From a virus: a stretch of 64,000 nucleotides of DNA. Of the stretch, positions 21,846 to 29,484 are shown in pieces (positions within the stretch are counted from its first letter, which is position 1; every line of letters starts with the position of its first letter). Both the position numbers and the translations under genes were made by a program. The stretch is taken from the IMG/VR virus record IMGVR_UViG_3300023223_001973, positions 1-64,000 of that record; one strand, written 5' to 3'. The notes under the pieces are model-generated. The model made no database searches. It was not told the origin of the DNA and saw only the letters and a program-made list of their open reading frames with translations.

Positions 21846-21863
21846 TAAGTAGTAGGAGAGGTT

Positions 21864-23141
21864 ATGGCAAGACGCAGTAATCCACATGAAGCCTTTCAAA
21901 ACTTCCTGAATGAGCAGGAGAGGGCTCGCTTGCGTCTTAACGATACTCCGGAAGCTGTTGAGGAAGATCAGCTCATAGAGATGGAAGACATGGACTCTGC
22001 TGTCACTGGAGGTACTTCGTCAACGACGATCCGGGTAGAGATCAATGATGGTACGGATGCTACCTTCTCGATGCGAGAGGTTACTCCTACGCCCGCAACG
22101 CGCCCTACTCAGGCTGAGGCCCGGAGAGCTCGACGCCGCCGCCTTATTGGTAGTAATCCTCCTACCCCTCGTAGGCGACGCCGCCGCCCTCGTCCCGTTG
22201 CAGACCCGACTGAGAATGAGGGGAAGGGTAGGTCGAAGCATAAGATCTTTCTGGACCCGTACAAGGACCTTTTGCCACGCGAGTTAAAGCGTAAGGGTAA
22301 GAAGTTCTTCAAGACTATTCTGTTCTCCTCTAAGCTATGGGAACGGGTAGAGTGGTACTGGCGCTACATGGCCGGTAAATCCTATCAGGGTAAGAAGTCC
22401 CGGGATACATCGGTACAGCCCTGGGTTGCCATGTTGGGTGAGAAGGATGGGGTGGTCTCTCGCTTTGTCAAGGCGGACACTGGTAGCCAAGGTCAGCATG
22501 GTGGCTGCTGGAACATGCCCGATCTGACGATTGATGAAATGACGTATGCCGCTGTAAAGCTGGCAGAACGTGGTTACTCTCTGGTTGGAGTGATTCGGGT
22601 AGGCCGGTTTGAGTTGGATGAAGCGGTAGGACTTCGCGGCCCGGCACTTCAAGAGTTTGCACAACAGGGAGCCAACTTCTTCATGCTCTCGGTAGGCATT
22701 GAGGGAGCATGCGTTGAATGTTGGGACCTTGCCAAGCGTACTATAGTTGAGCACAACTATCGTGTTTTAGCCCCGGGTGAGAAGCCCACAGAAGAGGAGA
22801 AGCGTCATGGCCAAGGAACTGAAGAAGGCAAAGAAGTCGAAGAAGGTCAAGAAGAAGTCGAGCGGCAGCTCGGAGCTGGTGCAGTCGGGAGGCATCCGAG
22901 TGATGCTGGTCAAGCTGGCGGAGCCGATGAAGGTGGCGAACCTGCAGAGGGCGTGCTCCCTCAGGGAGTTCCTGGATCGTCGGAACATGCAGCTGAGCCC
23001 GAGCATCCGGGTGAACCGGAAGGTCCGGAGCGGGGACTATGTGCTTCAGGACAACGACATCGTGACTCAGATCACCAAGGTCAGCGGCGGGAACGTGAGC
23101 TGACCGATGCGGAAAGGGCGCTGTGGGGCATCATGGAGTAG
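21864..23141 (+). CDS. Degenerate JAMM-like protein with basic linker; C-terminus overlaps the Ubl gene
   Basis: A 425-residue frame. Residues 1-125 are disordered and contain a strongly basic run (ARRARRRR and PRRRRRRPRP). Residues about 185-300 follow the JAMM fold plan (VAMLGEKDGVV, RGYSLVGVIRVGRFELDE, FAQQGANFFMLSVG, CWDLA) but RVGRF stands where H-x-H-P should be, so it should be catalytically dead. From about residue 314 the frame runs through the whole Ubl gene in another frame with low-complexity Glu/Gly-rich sequence, then ends in a normal-looking LTDAERALWGIME after the Ubl stop. It may be an adaptor or scaffold, or an E2-like partner. Assignment to JAMM is by pattern. Confidence 0.6.
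   Translation: MARRSNPHEAFQNFLNEQERARLRLNDTPEAVEEDQLIEMEDMDSAVTGGTSSTTIRVEINDGTDATFSMREVTPTPATRPTQAEARRARRRRLIGSNPPTPRRRRRRPRPVADPTENEGKGRSKHKIFLDPYKDLLPRELKRKGKKFFKTILFSSKLWERVEWYWRYMAGKSYQGKKSRDTSVQPWVAMLGEKDGVVSRFVKADTGSQGQHGGCWNMPDLTIDEMTYAAVKLAERGYSLVGVIRVGRFELDEAVGLRGPALQEFAQQGANFFMLSVGIEGACVECWDLAKRTIVEHNYRVLAPGEKPTEEEKRHGQGTEEGKEVEEGQEEVERQLGAGAVGRHPSDAGQAGGADEGGEPAEGVLPQGVPGSSEHAAEPEHPGEPEGPERGLCASGQRHRDSDHQGQRRERELTDAERALWGIME
22807..23103 (+). CDS. Ubiquitin-like beta-grasp protein with C-terminal GG
   Basis: 98 residues from ATG 22807, with GAGGAG 7 bp upstream. Residues 1-20 are almost all Lys/Ala/Ser. From residue 28 the pattern is ThiS/MoaD/ubiquitin-like: IRVMLVKL, a helix around SLREFLDRRN, SIRVNRKVR, then YVLQDNDIVTQITKVSGG. 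Gly94-Gly95 is followed by NVS, so maturation by a protease such as the upstream JAMM enzyme would expose the GG for E1 activation. The sequence is GC-richer than its surroundings and is fully nested inside the preceding ORF. Confidence 0.8.
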   Translation: MAKELKKAKKSKKVKKKSSGSSELVQSGGIRVMLVKLAEPMKVANLQRACSLREFLDRRNMQLSPSIRVNRKVRSGDYVLQDNDIVTQITKVSGGNVS

Positions 23142-23170
23142 GATATCCATGGTGTCCCCTCCTTTCCTTT

Positions 23171-23195
23171 TGAACCTCTTGCCTTCCCTTGCGTA
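23171..23195 (+). promoter_or_regulatory. ECF-type promoter Pg (TGAAC-N16-CGTATTATAAG)
   Basis: TGAAC 23171-23175, 16-nt spacer, CGTA 23192-23195. The next ATG is only 9 nt after the -10 box and no ribosome site fits between, which predicts a leaderless or nearly leaderless mRNA. Unlike most others it does not overlap a stop codon. Confidence 0.75.
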
Positions 23196-23203
23196 TTATA
23201 AGT

Positions 23204-24037
23204 ATGAGCATGCAGACCCTCGCTGACAACCTTTCTAAAGAGGAACTGAGCTTCCTGTTCAGACGCAAGTCTGTCAAGGATATGGCACGTATCCTCGGTC
23301 TTACCACTTCCAATACCTATGCTCTCATGCGTGAGAGAAAGTTCCAGACTGGCAAGGAGTTTCTGAAGACTCATCAGAATGATGAGCTGGCTAAAGAAGT
23401 TGCTTGTCATGTCTCTTTTAAGGCCATGGCTAAGTATTACGCCTGTTCTGCGGCTTTTGTTAAGGCTCTTGTGAGGGATGTATATGATCCTTACCCTTCT
23501 GAGAAGGTCTTTCATGAGCCTTCACATGTCCAAGATGTATGGAATCGTACAGGTTCAGTGGCCCTTACTGGTGTGTTGTTGGATGTGACACCTTCGGTAC
23601 TCCGGGCCTTCATCAAGCAGAACAAGCTGGTCAAGCCCGATGCCCCGGACTATAATACTGACCTGTCTCATCAGTTTGGACGTCAAGCCGAACGTGATTA
23701 CCGAGAGTTTCGCAATCTGCCTATTGAAGCTGACCGGACGTATCATGATCCGAACCATCCTTACGATATTGATGATCAAGAATACGGGAAGGTGAATGTC
23801 AAGGCATCGAAGGTTGCCCGGTACAAGCAGAAGTCCTTGTTGGATAAGGAATACTGGAAGTTTGACCTTACTGGCGCACCTGCATGCAACAACTTCGCTC
23901 TCATGTTCTATCGGAAAGGCAAGCTCATCGAGATTGTGATGCTTCCTTCCTCAGCGGCATCCGCTATGAAGACCACGACTCTCATTGTGAATTACAAGAA
24001 CAGGGAAATCATACGCCTCTTTGGCCGTATCCTTTAA
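23204..24037 (+). CDS. Helix-turn-helix protein
   Basis: 277 residues from ATG 23204 (ATG 23210 also possible). Residues about 10-50 contain a helix-turn-helix-like segment (SVKDMARILGLTTSNTYALM), and VSFKAMAKYYACSAAFVKALV and ALTGVLLDVTPSVLRAFI look like further copies of the same unit, so it may carry three tandem HTHs. The C-terminal 100 residues are mixed alpha/beta. A DNA-binding or regulatory role is likely; target unknown. The start is probably leaderless. Confidence 0.6.
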   Translation: MSMQTLADNLSKEELSFLFRRKSVKDMARILGLTTSNTYALMRERKFQTGKEFLKTHQNDELAKEVACHVSFKAMAKYYACSAAFVKALVRDVYDPYPSEKVFHEPSHVQDVWNRTGSVALTGVLLDVTPSVLRAFIKQNKLVKPDAPDYNTDLSHQFGRQAERDYREFRNLPIEADRTYHDPNHPYDIDDQEYGKVNVKASKVARYKQKSLLDKEYWKFDLTGAPACNNFALMFYRKGKLIEIVMLPSSAASAMKTTTLIVNYKNREIIRLFGRIL

Positions 24038-24048
24038 GGAGTTTGATA

Positions 24049-24666
24049 ATGCCTGATCCAACTGAAGCTGAGGTACCACTCGCTGCCAAGAAGGCTGAAG
24101 CAGGAGCTAAGAGGGATGTCAATACTCAAGCTGTGACTCGTATGAAGAATCTTGTAGCTGACCTTCGTGCTGAGTTGGCAACCGAACGGGCTCGTAACAA
24201 GACTGCTGCCAAGGAGCTTGTTGACTCTATTCGGAACAAGGTGCGCAAGGAGCTGGAGCTGCTTGGTAGTGCTCGCAACGAGATCCATGATCGTGTTGTC
24301 ATGATGGGCAAGAGCGTAAAAACCTCTATTGTAGAGGCTGAGGATCGGATCATGAAGGTGGTGGAAGGCGAGCTTCAGGCTGCTCGTGATCTGTTGGAAG
24401 AGAATATCATGCAGGACAAGACCGCTATTCATAGGGTCTTGGGCTCTTCCAAGGCTATCCAGTCCTTCAAGGCTAAGATGGATGTTGTGGCCTCTAGGCT
24501 TATTACTATGGAACGCTCGGTTAAGACGCAGAGTGATGAGCAACAGCGGATGAAGGATTCTCTGACTCTGCTGGAGCAGCGCATGGGTGAGCAGGAGCAT
24601 AGATTCTCCGTTGATGAAAGGGGCCACGTACTTATTAAGAAGGACAAACGTAAATCTGGTAGGTAG
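24049..24666 (+). CDS. Coiled-coil protein, 205 aa
   Basis: ATG 24049 after AAGGAG. After an Ala-rich start, residues 30-190 are continuous charged helix with heptad spacing (SSKAIQSFKAKMDVVASRL and neighbours), so a long coiled coil is expected. No enzyme motif. Could be a structural or scaffold partner for replication proteins downstream. Confidence 0.6.
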   Translation: MPDPTEAEVPLAAKKAEAGAKRDVNTQAVTRMKNLVADLRAELATERARNKTAAKELVDSIRNKVRKELELLGSARNEIHDRVVMMGKSVKTSIVEAEDRIMKVVEGELQAARDLLEENIMQDKTAIHRVLGSSKAIQSFKAKMDVVASRLITMERSVKTQSDEQQRMKDSLTLLEQRMGEQEHRFSVDERGHVLIKKDKRKSGR

Positions 24667-24667
24667 T

Positions 24668-25180
24668 ATGAACGTAGTCTTACCTCATTCTCCTTATTTG
24701 CTCATATCCCCGACCGCTGGTGAGCACTTGCACCGGTGTGCCTTAGCTGGCTTTCCAATTATCACAGGTACTGCTCAGGAGATCTCTGAAGAGCTGATTA
24801 GTCTGAAGTTAACGACGTTGGACCATCCGATTGCTGTAGGCGATATCTCCCCATCTGTGGCTGGCTATGACATTGAGGCTCGGCTTTTGAAGGTGTTGGA
24901 GAGTCTGCTGCCTGATGTTCTCTTCTTCTCTACTGTCGACGCTTTCAGCATGACCTTTCTGTCTCGCTTTGCTCAGGTGGTTAAGCAGGTTCCTATCCTG
25001 AAGTCTGTATCAGACTCTAGCCGTCTCTTTAAAGCATTCATGAGAGAGCACCCTCCGGAGATGACACTGGAAGAGGGCGTGAAGAAGGTGATAGAGATAG
25101 CTCCTTCATGCTTTGAGTTCTACATCAACTTTAGGAATTCTAAGGTACCAGCGAAGGCTAAGTTAGTGGAGCTGCTGTGA
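24668..25180 (+). CDS. Hypothetical protein, 170 aa (possible replication accessory)
   Basis: ATG 24668 directly after the previous TAG. Alternating alpha/beta with LLISPTAGEHLHRCALAGFPIITG, LLPDVLFFSTVDAF and a helical end. The pattern recalls a P-loop-less AAA-type subunit, but I cannot assign it. It is followed by other small genes of the replication and repair block. Confidence 0.55.
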   Translation: MNVVLPHSPYLLISPTAGEHLHRCALAGFPIITGTAQEISEELISLKLTTLDHPIAVGDISPSVAGYDIEARLLKVLESLLPDVLFFSTVDAFSMTFLSRFAQVVKQVPILKSVSDSSRLFKAFMREHPPEMTLEEGVKKVIEIAPSCFEFYINFRNSKVPAKAKLVELL

Positions 25181-25815
25181 TAAACATTTACTGTTATGAT
25201 CCGGAGATAGTGGCTCAGGTCTATCCTGAACTCACGGTGGTGAGAGAAGGGGACTATGTTGGTCACGGTCAGTTGTTTATAGGTCGTGGCCAACCCTTTG
25301 GTGAACCTGATGCCTATCAGGTTACCCGGGTCCTAAACCAGCAGACAGAGATCAGCCTTCCCGATCGGTGGAAGGTGGTTGAGAAGGCTCATGAACGGAA
25401 GGGCAAGCGTATCCCTAAGTCTCTTCAGAAGTACGTTGAGCGCATGGACCCTGAAGAATTCATTACCGAGCTACGGTACTTCATGGCCTGTACTAAGTGG
25501 GTGAAGCTCTCCTCTATGGAGGCTAAGATTTATATGCTTTTCGATGCTCTAACCCAGTCCCGTGACAGCTTCATGAAGCAGTACTTTGCTCTGCGTCAGA
25601 CCTATTCATATCAGGAGATCTGGGCTTCGGTGGTTACCTTCTTCCTACGGGTGGTGAACTATGATTCCACAGACACCAACATTTCTGACTTCTACAAGAA
25701 GGTGATAGAGCGATTCAAGAACCAGTCTTCAAAGATTCGGTCAGCTCTTACCTTCTTTAATACCAATGTGTACAATGAAGTTACTGTTGTGATGTTTTTC
25801 TTATCCGTAAGGTAA
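25177..25815 (+). CDS. Hypothetical helical protein, 212 aa
   Basis: Starts with an ATAA-type overlap (GTGATAAAC; GTG 25177). An N-terminal 70 residues of mixed structure precede a strongly helical aromatic-rich part (residues 90-200). No family recognised. Lies in the replication and repair block. Confidence 0.5.
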   Translation: MINIYCYDPEIVAQVYPELTVVREGDYVGHGQLFIGRGQPFGEPDAYQVTRVLNQQTEISLPDRWKVVEKAHERKGKRIPKSLQKYVERMDPEEFITELRYFMACTKWVKLSSMEAKIYMLFDALTQSRDSFMKQYFALRQTYSYQEIWASVVTFFLRVVNYDSTDTNISDFYKKVIERFKNQSSKIRSALTFFNTNVYNEVTVVMFFLSVR

Positions 25816-25817
25816 GT

Positions 25818-26357
25818 ATGGCCACGAGTCACCCACTGTACCTACCGAAGTTCCTTTGTCCTGAGTATGAGTCTCAAACTGTTTACTCTGGAGATTTATT
25901 TGATAGGTGGCAGGCTTGTACAACCTGTCAGTACTCCAGTCCTGAGAGACGCATGCCGACTGGACAACATGATGCCTCTAACCTCATCATAGTGAAGTCC
26001 TCCGATAGCTTCCCTGTAACGCCTCTTAAGATGAATATGTTCAACCAGTTTCTGTTTAGGGAAGGTATCGACCATCATGATTATATGTTGGTAGCCTTAT
26101 ATCACTGTATGATGCATGGTAAGAAGGTGAATCCTGAGATTGAGTCTGGCTGTCTCATGTGGCTGAATGTTTTCTTCCAACGGCTGAAGAACATTGATAC
26201 CATTATTGTGTCGGGGAATGAGGTAGCTCGTTTGCTCTTTCGGAAGGAGATAGAAGCCTATATGAGAGGGACTGCTCCTGTCCAGGTCACTTACAAGGAA
26301 AGGGTATTGAACCTCACGTTACGCCCATCGTATCTTAGGAAGACGAAGGAGTTCTAA
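25818..26357 (+). CDS. Uracil-DNA glycosylase-like protein (family 4/5 pattern)
   Basis: A 179-residue protein. ACTTCQYSSPERRMPTG and NLIIVKSSDSFP correspond loosely to the Cys-containing start and the active-site strand of Fe-S uracil-DNA glycosylases. IDTIIVSGNEVARLLF matches the later strand and helix (normally v-x-l-G-x-x-A). Four Cys (residues 14, 34, 37 and about 112) could hold a cluster. It is immediately followed by an endonuclease IV gene, the next enzyme of base excision repair, which supports the call. The catalytic motif is weak. Confidence 0.45.
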   Translation: MATSHPLYLPKFLCPEYESQTVYSGDLFDRWQACTTCQYSSPERRMPTGQHDASNLIIVKSSDSFPVTPLKMNMFNQFLFREGIDHHDYMLVALYHCMMHGKKVNPEIESGCLMWLNVFFQRLKNIDTIIVSGNEVARLLFRKEIEAYMRGTAPVQVTYKERVLNLTLRPSYLRKTKEF

Positions 26358-26358
26358 G

Positions 26359-27207
26359 ATGGGCATAATGAATCTAGGTTGTCATGCAAGCGCAGCTCTC
26401 AAGGCGACCCAGATAGATGAGATGAAGAAGTATACCAACCTGTTCCAGGTGTTCTTGCAGGCTCCTCAACGCCTGATCCTGGACAAGGATCTGTTGCGAG
26501 ATGCTGCCTACCGATTACGCGATCAACACTCTGACTGCCACTTTGTTATCCATGCCCCCTTTTGGTACAATACCCAGGCTCCTAGCCGATTTCATAAGCT
26601 GACTCTTAAGTCGATTCGCCAGTACCTGGAGGTCTGTGAGGAGTTTGCCTTCTCTCACTATGTCATTCACACTGGCTCTCGAAAGGTGACTGACAAGGAG
26701 ACTGGAGAGGTCACCATTTATGACTTGCAGGAGTCGGTAGAGTTTATGACAAATGCCTTACTCAGTGTAGCCGCTAGTATTGAGGGTACCAGCGTGAAGC
26801 TTTGTCTGGAGAACACACCAAACGTAGGCACTAAAGGAGTGGGTGCTAACCAACTCCTCCATGTAGTTGAGCGTTTTAGGAATAAAGGGCTTAACAACAT
26901 CGGATTGTGCTTTGACACTGAACATGCGTATGCTCATGGTACAGAAGTTACGCACTTTGACAGGTATATCGAGTTCGCGGAAGTCATTCATTTGAACTCT
27001 GTACCGGAGAAGGTTGAGTTTGGGAAAGGGTTGGACCGACACTCTAAGACTCCAATGAGTGAGTCTGTCGGTATTGAGCCTGCATCGCTTGTGCGGTGGG
27101 CTCATCGGTACGCGGACACCATCAAGATCCTTGAGATGAATCAAGGACCGGCAACTGAGACTTTTGAATGGTTGTCTACCAACGATGTCTTGCGTATCAT
27201 TGGTTAG
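26359..27207 (+). CDS. AP endonuclease family 2 (endonuclease IV, Nfo-like)
   Basis: A 282-residue TIM-barrel nuclease. Metal-site motifs are visible in order: HAPFWYN (His of the N-terminal half), VIHTGS, LENTP, CFDTEHAYAHG, and IHLNSVPEKVEFGKGLDRH. Endonuclease IV cuts DNA 5' to abasic sites. Length fits the family. It may act with the preceding glycosylase-like protein to repair phage DNA or to attack modified host DNA. Confidence 0.88.
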   Translation: MGIMNLGCHASAALKATQIDEMKKYTNLFQVFLQAPQRLILDKDLLRDAAYRLRDQHSDCHFVIHAPFWYNTQAPSRFHKLTLKSIRQYLEVCEEFAFSHYVIHTGSRKVTDKETGEVTIYDLQESVEFMTNALLSVAASIEGTSVKLCLENTPNVGTKGVGANQLLHVVERFRNKGLNNIGLCFDTEHAYAHGTEVTHFDRYIEFAEVIHLNSVPEKVEFGKGLDRHSKTPMSESVGIEPASLVRWAHRYADTIKILEMNQGPATETFEWLSTNDVLRIIG

Positions 27208-27211
27208 TGAT

Positions 27212-27229
27212 GGGTGCTAAATCGCACCC
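27212..27229 (+). promoter_or_regulatory. Hairpin before the HU-like gene
   Basis: GGGTGC and GCACCC enclose a 6-nt loop (TAAATC), 19 bp before the HU-like ATG. There is no U-tract. It could be an attenuator, mRNA stabiliser or weak terminator. Confidence 0.4.
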
Positions 27230-27247
27230 CGGAAAAGGAGGGTTGTT

Positions 27248-27610
27248 ATGAACGTCCCTGCGGCCGCGCCTGTGCCGGCCACTCCTGCTGCCCCTGCTCC
27301 TACGGCAGCCCCTGTTGCCGGAGCTAAGCCCGGCAAGGTCGTCATTCCGAAGAAGGATTTTCTGGATGGCATCGTGCGCGCTTCGCTCATGAAGGCCCTG
27401 GAAGGTGGACCGAATGCCAACCTGCGCCTGTCCCGCGATCGCGCTGGCATCTTCTGGGACACGATCAGGAACGCTCTGGTGGCTCGTGCGGAGCAGGGTC
27501 CGTTCTCGATTCGTGGTTATGGCTCGTTCTATATCGTGACGGGCAAGGACCGTGGAGAGGGCAAGAAGCCGAATCGCTATATGCGTTCGCGGCTCAAGCT
27601 CAAGAGCTAA
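27248..27610 (+). CDS. HU/IHF-like DNA-binding protein with Ala/Pro-rich N-terminus
   Basis: 120 residues, GGAGGG ribosome site. Residues 1-28 are Ala/Pro repeats. From residue 33 (KKDFLDGIVRASLMKAL) to RGYGSFYIVTGKDRGEGKKPN the order follows HU/IHF: N-terminal helices, then the beta-arm start G-x-G-S-F and the basic N-P region. It would bend or compact phage DNA. Low GC-skewed codons typical of highly expressed genes are evident (GCC, CTG, CGC). High expression is inferred. Confidence 0.75.
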   Translation: MNVPAAAPVPATPAAPAPTAAPVAGAKPGKVVIPKKDFLDGIVRASLMKALEGGPNANLRLSRDRAGIFWDTIRNALVARAEQGPFSIRGYGSFYIVTGKDRGEGKKPNRYMRSRLKLKS

Positions 27611-27670
27611 TTCTGTTTTCCCCCACTGTTGAGTTGGAGGGAAAGTGGATAGGAACCGAGGAGAGTAGTT

Positions 27671-28819
27671 ATGCCAGAGGCACCTAAGGTGTTTGATCCA
27701 TCATCGTTCTTCGGCGGACAGGCCGGAGCTGCTCCTCCTGCGACTCCCTCCGCGGCCCCAGTTGCTGCACCGGCACCCATTGCCGCTCCTGTAGCACCCA
27801 TACCGCAGACAGCCCCTGCTCCGGCAGCTAATGTAGCTCAACCGGGGTTTGGGGTCCCTGCGGCTCCTACTCCACCAGCTCCTGCGGTTCCGACTCCTGT
27901 AGCGGCCCCGGTGGCTGCTGTTCCTGCTACCCCAGCACCACCTGTTCCCGCAGCCCCAGTGGTACCTGCTGCCCCTGCTCAGGCAGTACCTGCTGCTGTT
28001 GCACCACCCCCGGTTGCGGCGGTACCTGTCGCTGCTGCCCCAGTTGTCGCCCCTGTTCAAGCTGCCCCAGTTGTCGCCCCTGTTCAAGCTGCCCCAGTTG
28101 TCGCTGCCGTACCCGCGGCTGCTGCTGATGCCCCCTCGTTTGCTAAGACCCATGCTATTACCTTTGGTGACAAGCTCTCCCGTTACCCTGTACCACGATT
28201 CCGGGGGATCAAGGGATTCACCAAGCGTATAGGCATCCTGAACGTGACTAAGTGGTATGCTGTTAAGACCCACTATGAGCAGGGGATTGGCTACTACTTC
28301 TGCTTTGGCACCGTCTGTTGTGAGTCTAACGATCCTTCAGTAAGGTACTTGGCTCCTATGGTGGCCTACGACACTGATAAGGATGGAAACATCGTATCCC
28401 CCAACTTCGAGATCCAGTACATGGCTCTCTCGGATCAGTACTATGACCATCTGCAGTTGATACACCGGAATTATCCTCTGGATGAGATAGATATGCTTGC
28501 CATGTGTGCTGATGAGACGTATCAGAAGATGGCTTACCAACCCGCTGGTGCTGCCTCTTGGAAGCAGAACGCTGAGTGGGGTAAGGCTATCGTGGAGAAG
28601 TACCAAGAGTTGGAGCCTAACATCATGCGTTGTCATGCTACTCGTTTGGGTAGAACCCCTGATGAGTGTGTCAAGGCTCTGGCTGCTCGTCGTAGCCGTG
28701 GTTCCAACCAGCCTACTCAGACGCAGCCTACTCCAACAGCCCAGGCTCCTGGTGTTGCTCAGTTTGATATGAACGCGTTCATGAATCAGCCGGGAGGCGA
28801 TGCAGCTAGGGGTCGGTAA
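27671..28819 (+). CDS. Ala/Pro-rich protein with folded domain, possible ssDNA-binding protein
   Basis: 382 residues. Residues about 15-155 are Ala/Pro/Val low complexity, including a 27-nt DNA repeat. Residues 160-330 form a compact domain (FTKRIGILNVTKWYAV, YFCFGTVCCESN, LAPMVAYDTD, YYDHLQLIHRNYP). It is followed by a Gln/Pro-rich tail. Position between HU-like and RuvC/RecA-like genes and the strand pattern suggest a gp32/SSB-like protein, but the OB fold cannot be confirmed by eye. Confidence 0.5.
   Translation: MPEAPKVFDPSSFFGGQAGAAPPATPSAAPVAAPAPIAAPVAPIPQTAPAPAANVAQPGFGVPAAPTPPAPAVPTPVAAPVAAVPATPAPPVPAAPVVPAAPAQAVPAAVAPPPVAAVPVAAAPVVAPVQAAPVVAPVQAAPVVAAVPAAAADAPSFAKTHAITFGDKLSRYPVPRFRGIKGFTKRIGILNVTKWYAVKTHYEQGIGYYFCFGTVCCESNDPSVRYLAPMVAYDTDKDGNIVSPNFEIQYMALSDQYYDHLQLIHRNYPLDEIDMLAMCADETYQKMAYQPAGAASWKQNAEWGKAIVEKYQELEPNIMRCHATRLGRTPDECVKALAARRSRGSNQPTQTQPTPTAQAPGVAQFDMNAFMNQPGGDAARGR
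28034..28105 (+). repeat. 27-nt tandem repeat in the Ala/Pro-rich coding region
   Basis: Two identical 27-bp units (28034-28060 and 28061-28087) and a partial third encode the 9-residue repeat AAPVVAPVQ. It is in frame, so length changes would only stretch the linker. Confidence 0.85.
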
Positions 28820-29484
28820 TGACTTCGATTGTCGCCCTCGATGCCTCTTATCGTGGCTGTGGAATAGCTTCCTTTAGGTTTCCTGACTACCATAGCCATC
28901 AGGCTGCTCAAGATTCTGACCTGAAGCCTATCCTCGTTCTTGGTGTTATATCCTGCTCTGAAGATGCAAGTATGAAGGGTTTTCACACCCTTGTTCCCGC
29001 TGTTGGTGAGATCGTGGTTCCTCTTAGAAAACTGTTTCATCGGGTAGGAGGGAATGGCCAGGTAATCATGGAGATGCCCCCACCTAGGGGACGCATGGCC
29101 CCTGCTCTGTGGGCTCTTGATACCGCGATAGCAAGGGCTGCTGATGACTTTGGGCTATCTGTTACCGGGTGCTCTCCTATCTTGGTCAAGTCTGTTCTTG
29201 GGTCAAAGAAGGCTAAGAAGGAAGAGTCCTGTAAGCTGGTGAAGGAGCAGGTTGGCTTTTTTGACGAGACCTATGAGATGATGCAGTTCTCATTGGGTGG
29301 TGAGCTTACTCATCCTACAATGCTTGATGAGATGACCCTCCCCCTTACACTGGATGATAATAATATCGCTGATGCTCTGATCATAGGTCTGACGTATATA
29401 GCTATGTTGGGTAAGTATGGTAGGTATCTTCCGCCACCCATTGCCAACAATAAGAAGGCTTATACCTTCCGTAAGGTGTTCTAA
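28819..29484 (+). CDS. RuvC-like Holliday junction resolvase (RNase H fold)
   Basis: 221 residues. IVALDASYRGCGIAS carries the first catalytic Asp of RuvC-type nucleases, VIMEMPPP the Glu on strand 4, and DDNNIADALIIGLTYI the C-terminal acidic cluster on the last helix. A middle insert (KKAKKEESCKLVKEQ) is basic. It would resolve recombination intermediates before packaging, consistent with the RecA-like gene directly downstream (1-bp overlap). Confidence 0.75.
   Translation: MTSIVALDASYRGCGIASFRFPDYHSHQAAQDSDLKPILVLGVISCSEDASMKGFHTLVPAVGEIVVPLRKLFHRVGGNGQVIMEMPPPRGRMAPALWALDTAIARAADDFGLSVTGCSPILVKSVLGSKKAKKEESCKLVKEQVGFFDETYEMMQFSLGGELTHPTMLDEMTLPLTLDDNNIADALIIGLTYIAMLGKYGRYLPPPIANNKKAYTFRKVF

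Noticed and set aside
28034-28105. 27-nt tandem repeat as an iteron origin
   Set aside because: It is in frame, encodes a simple Ala/Pro/Val repeat and fits a linker expansion.
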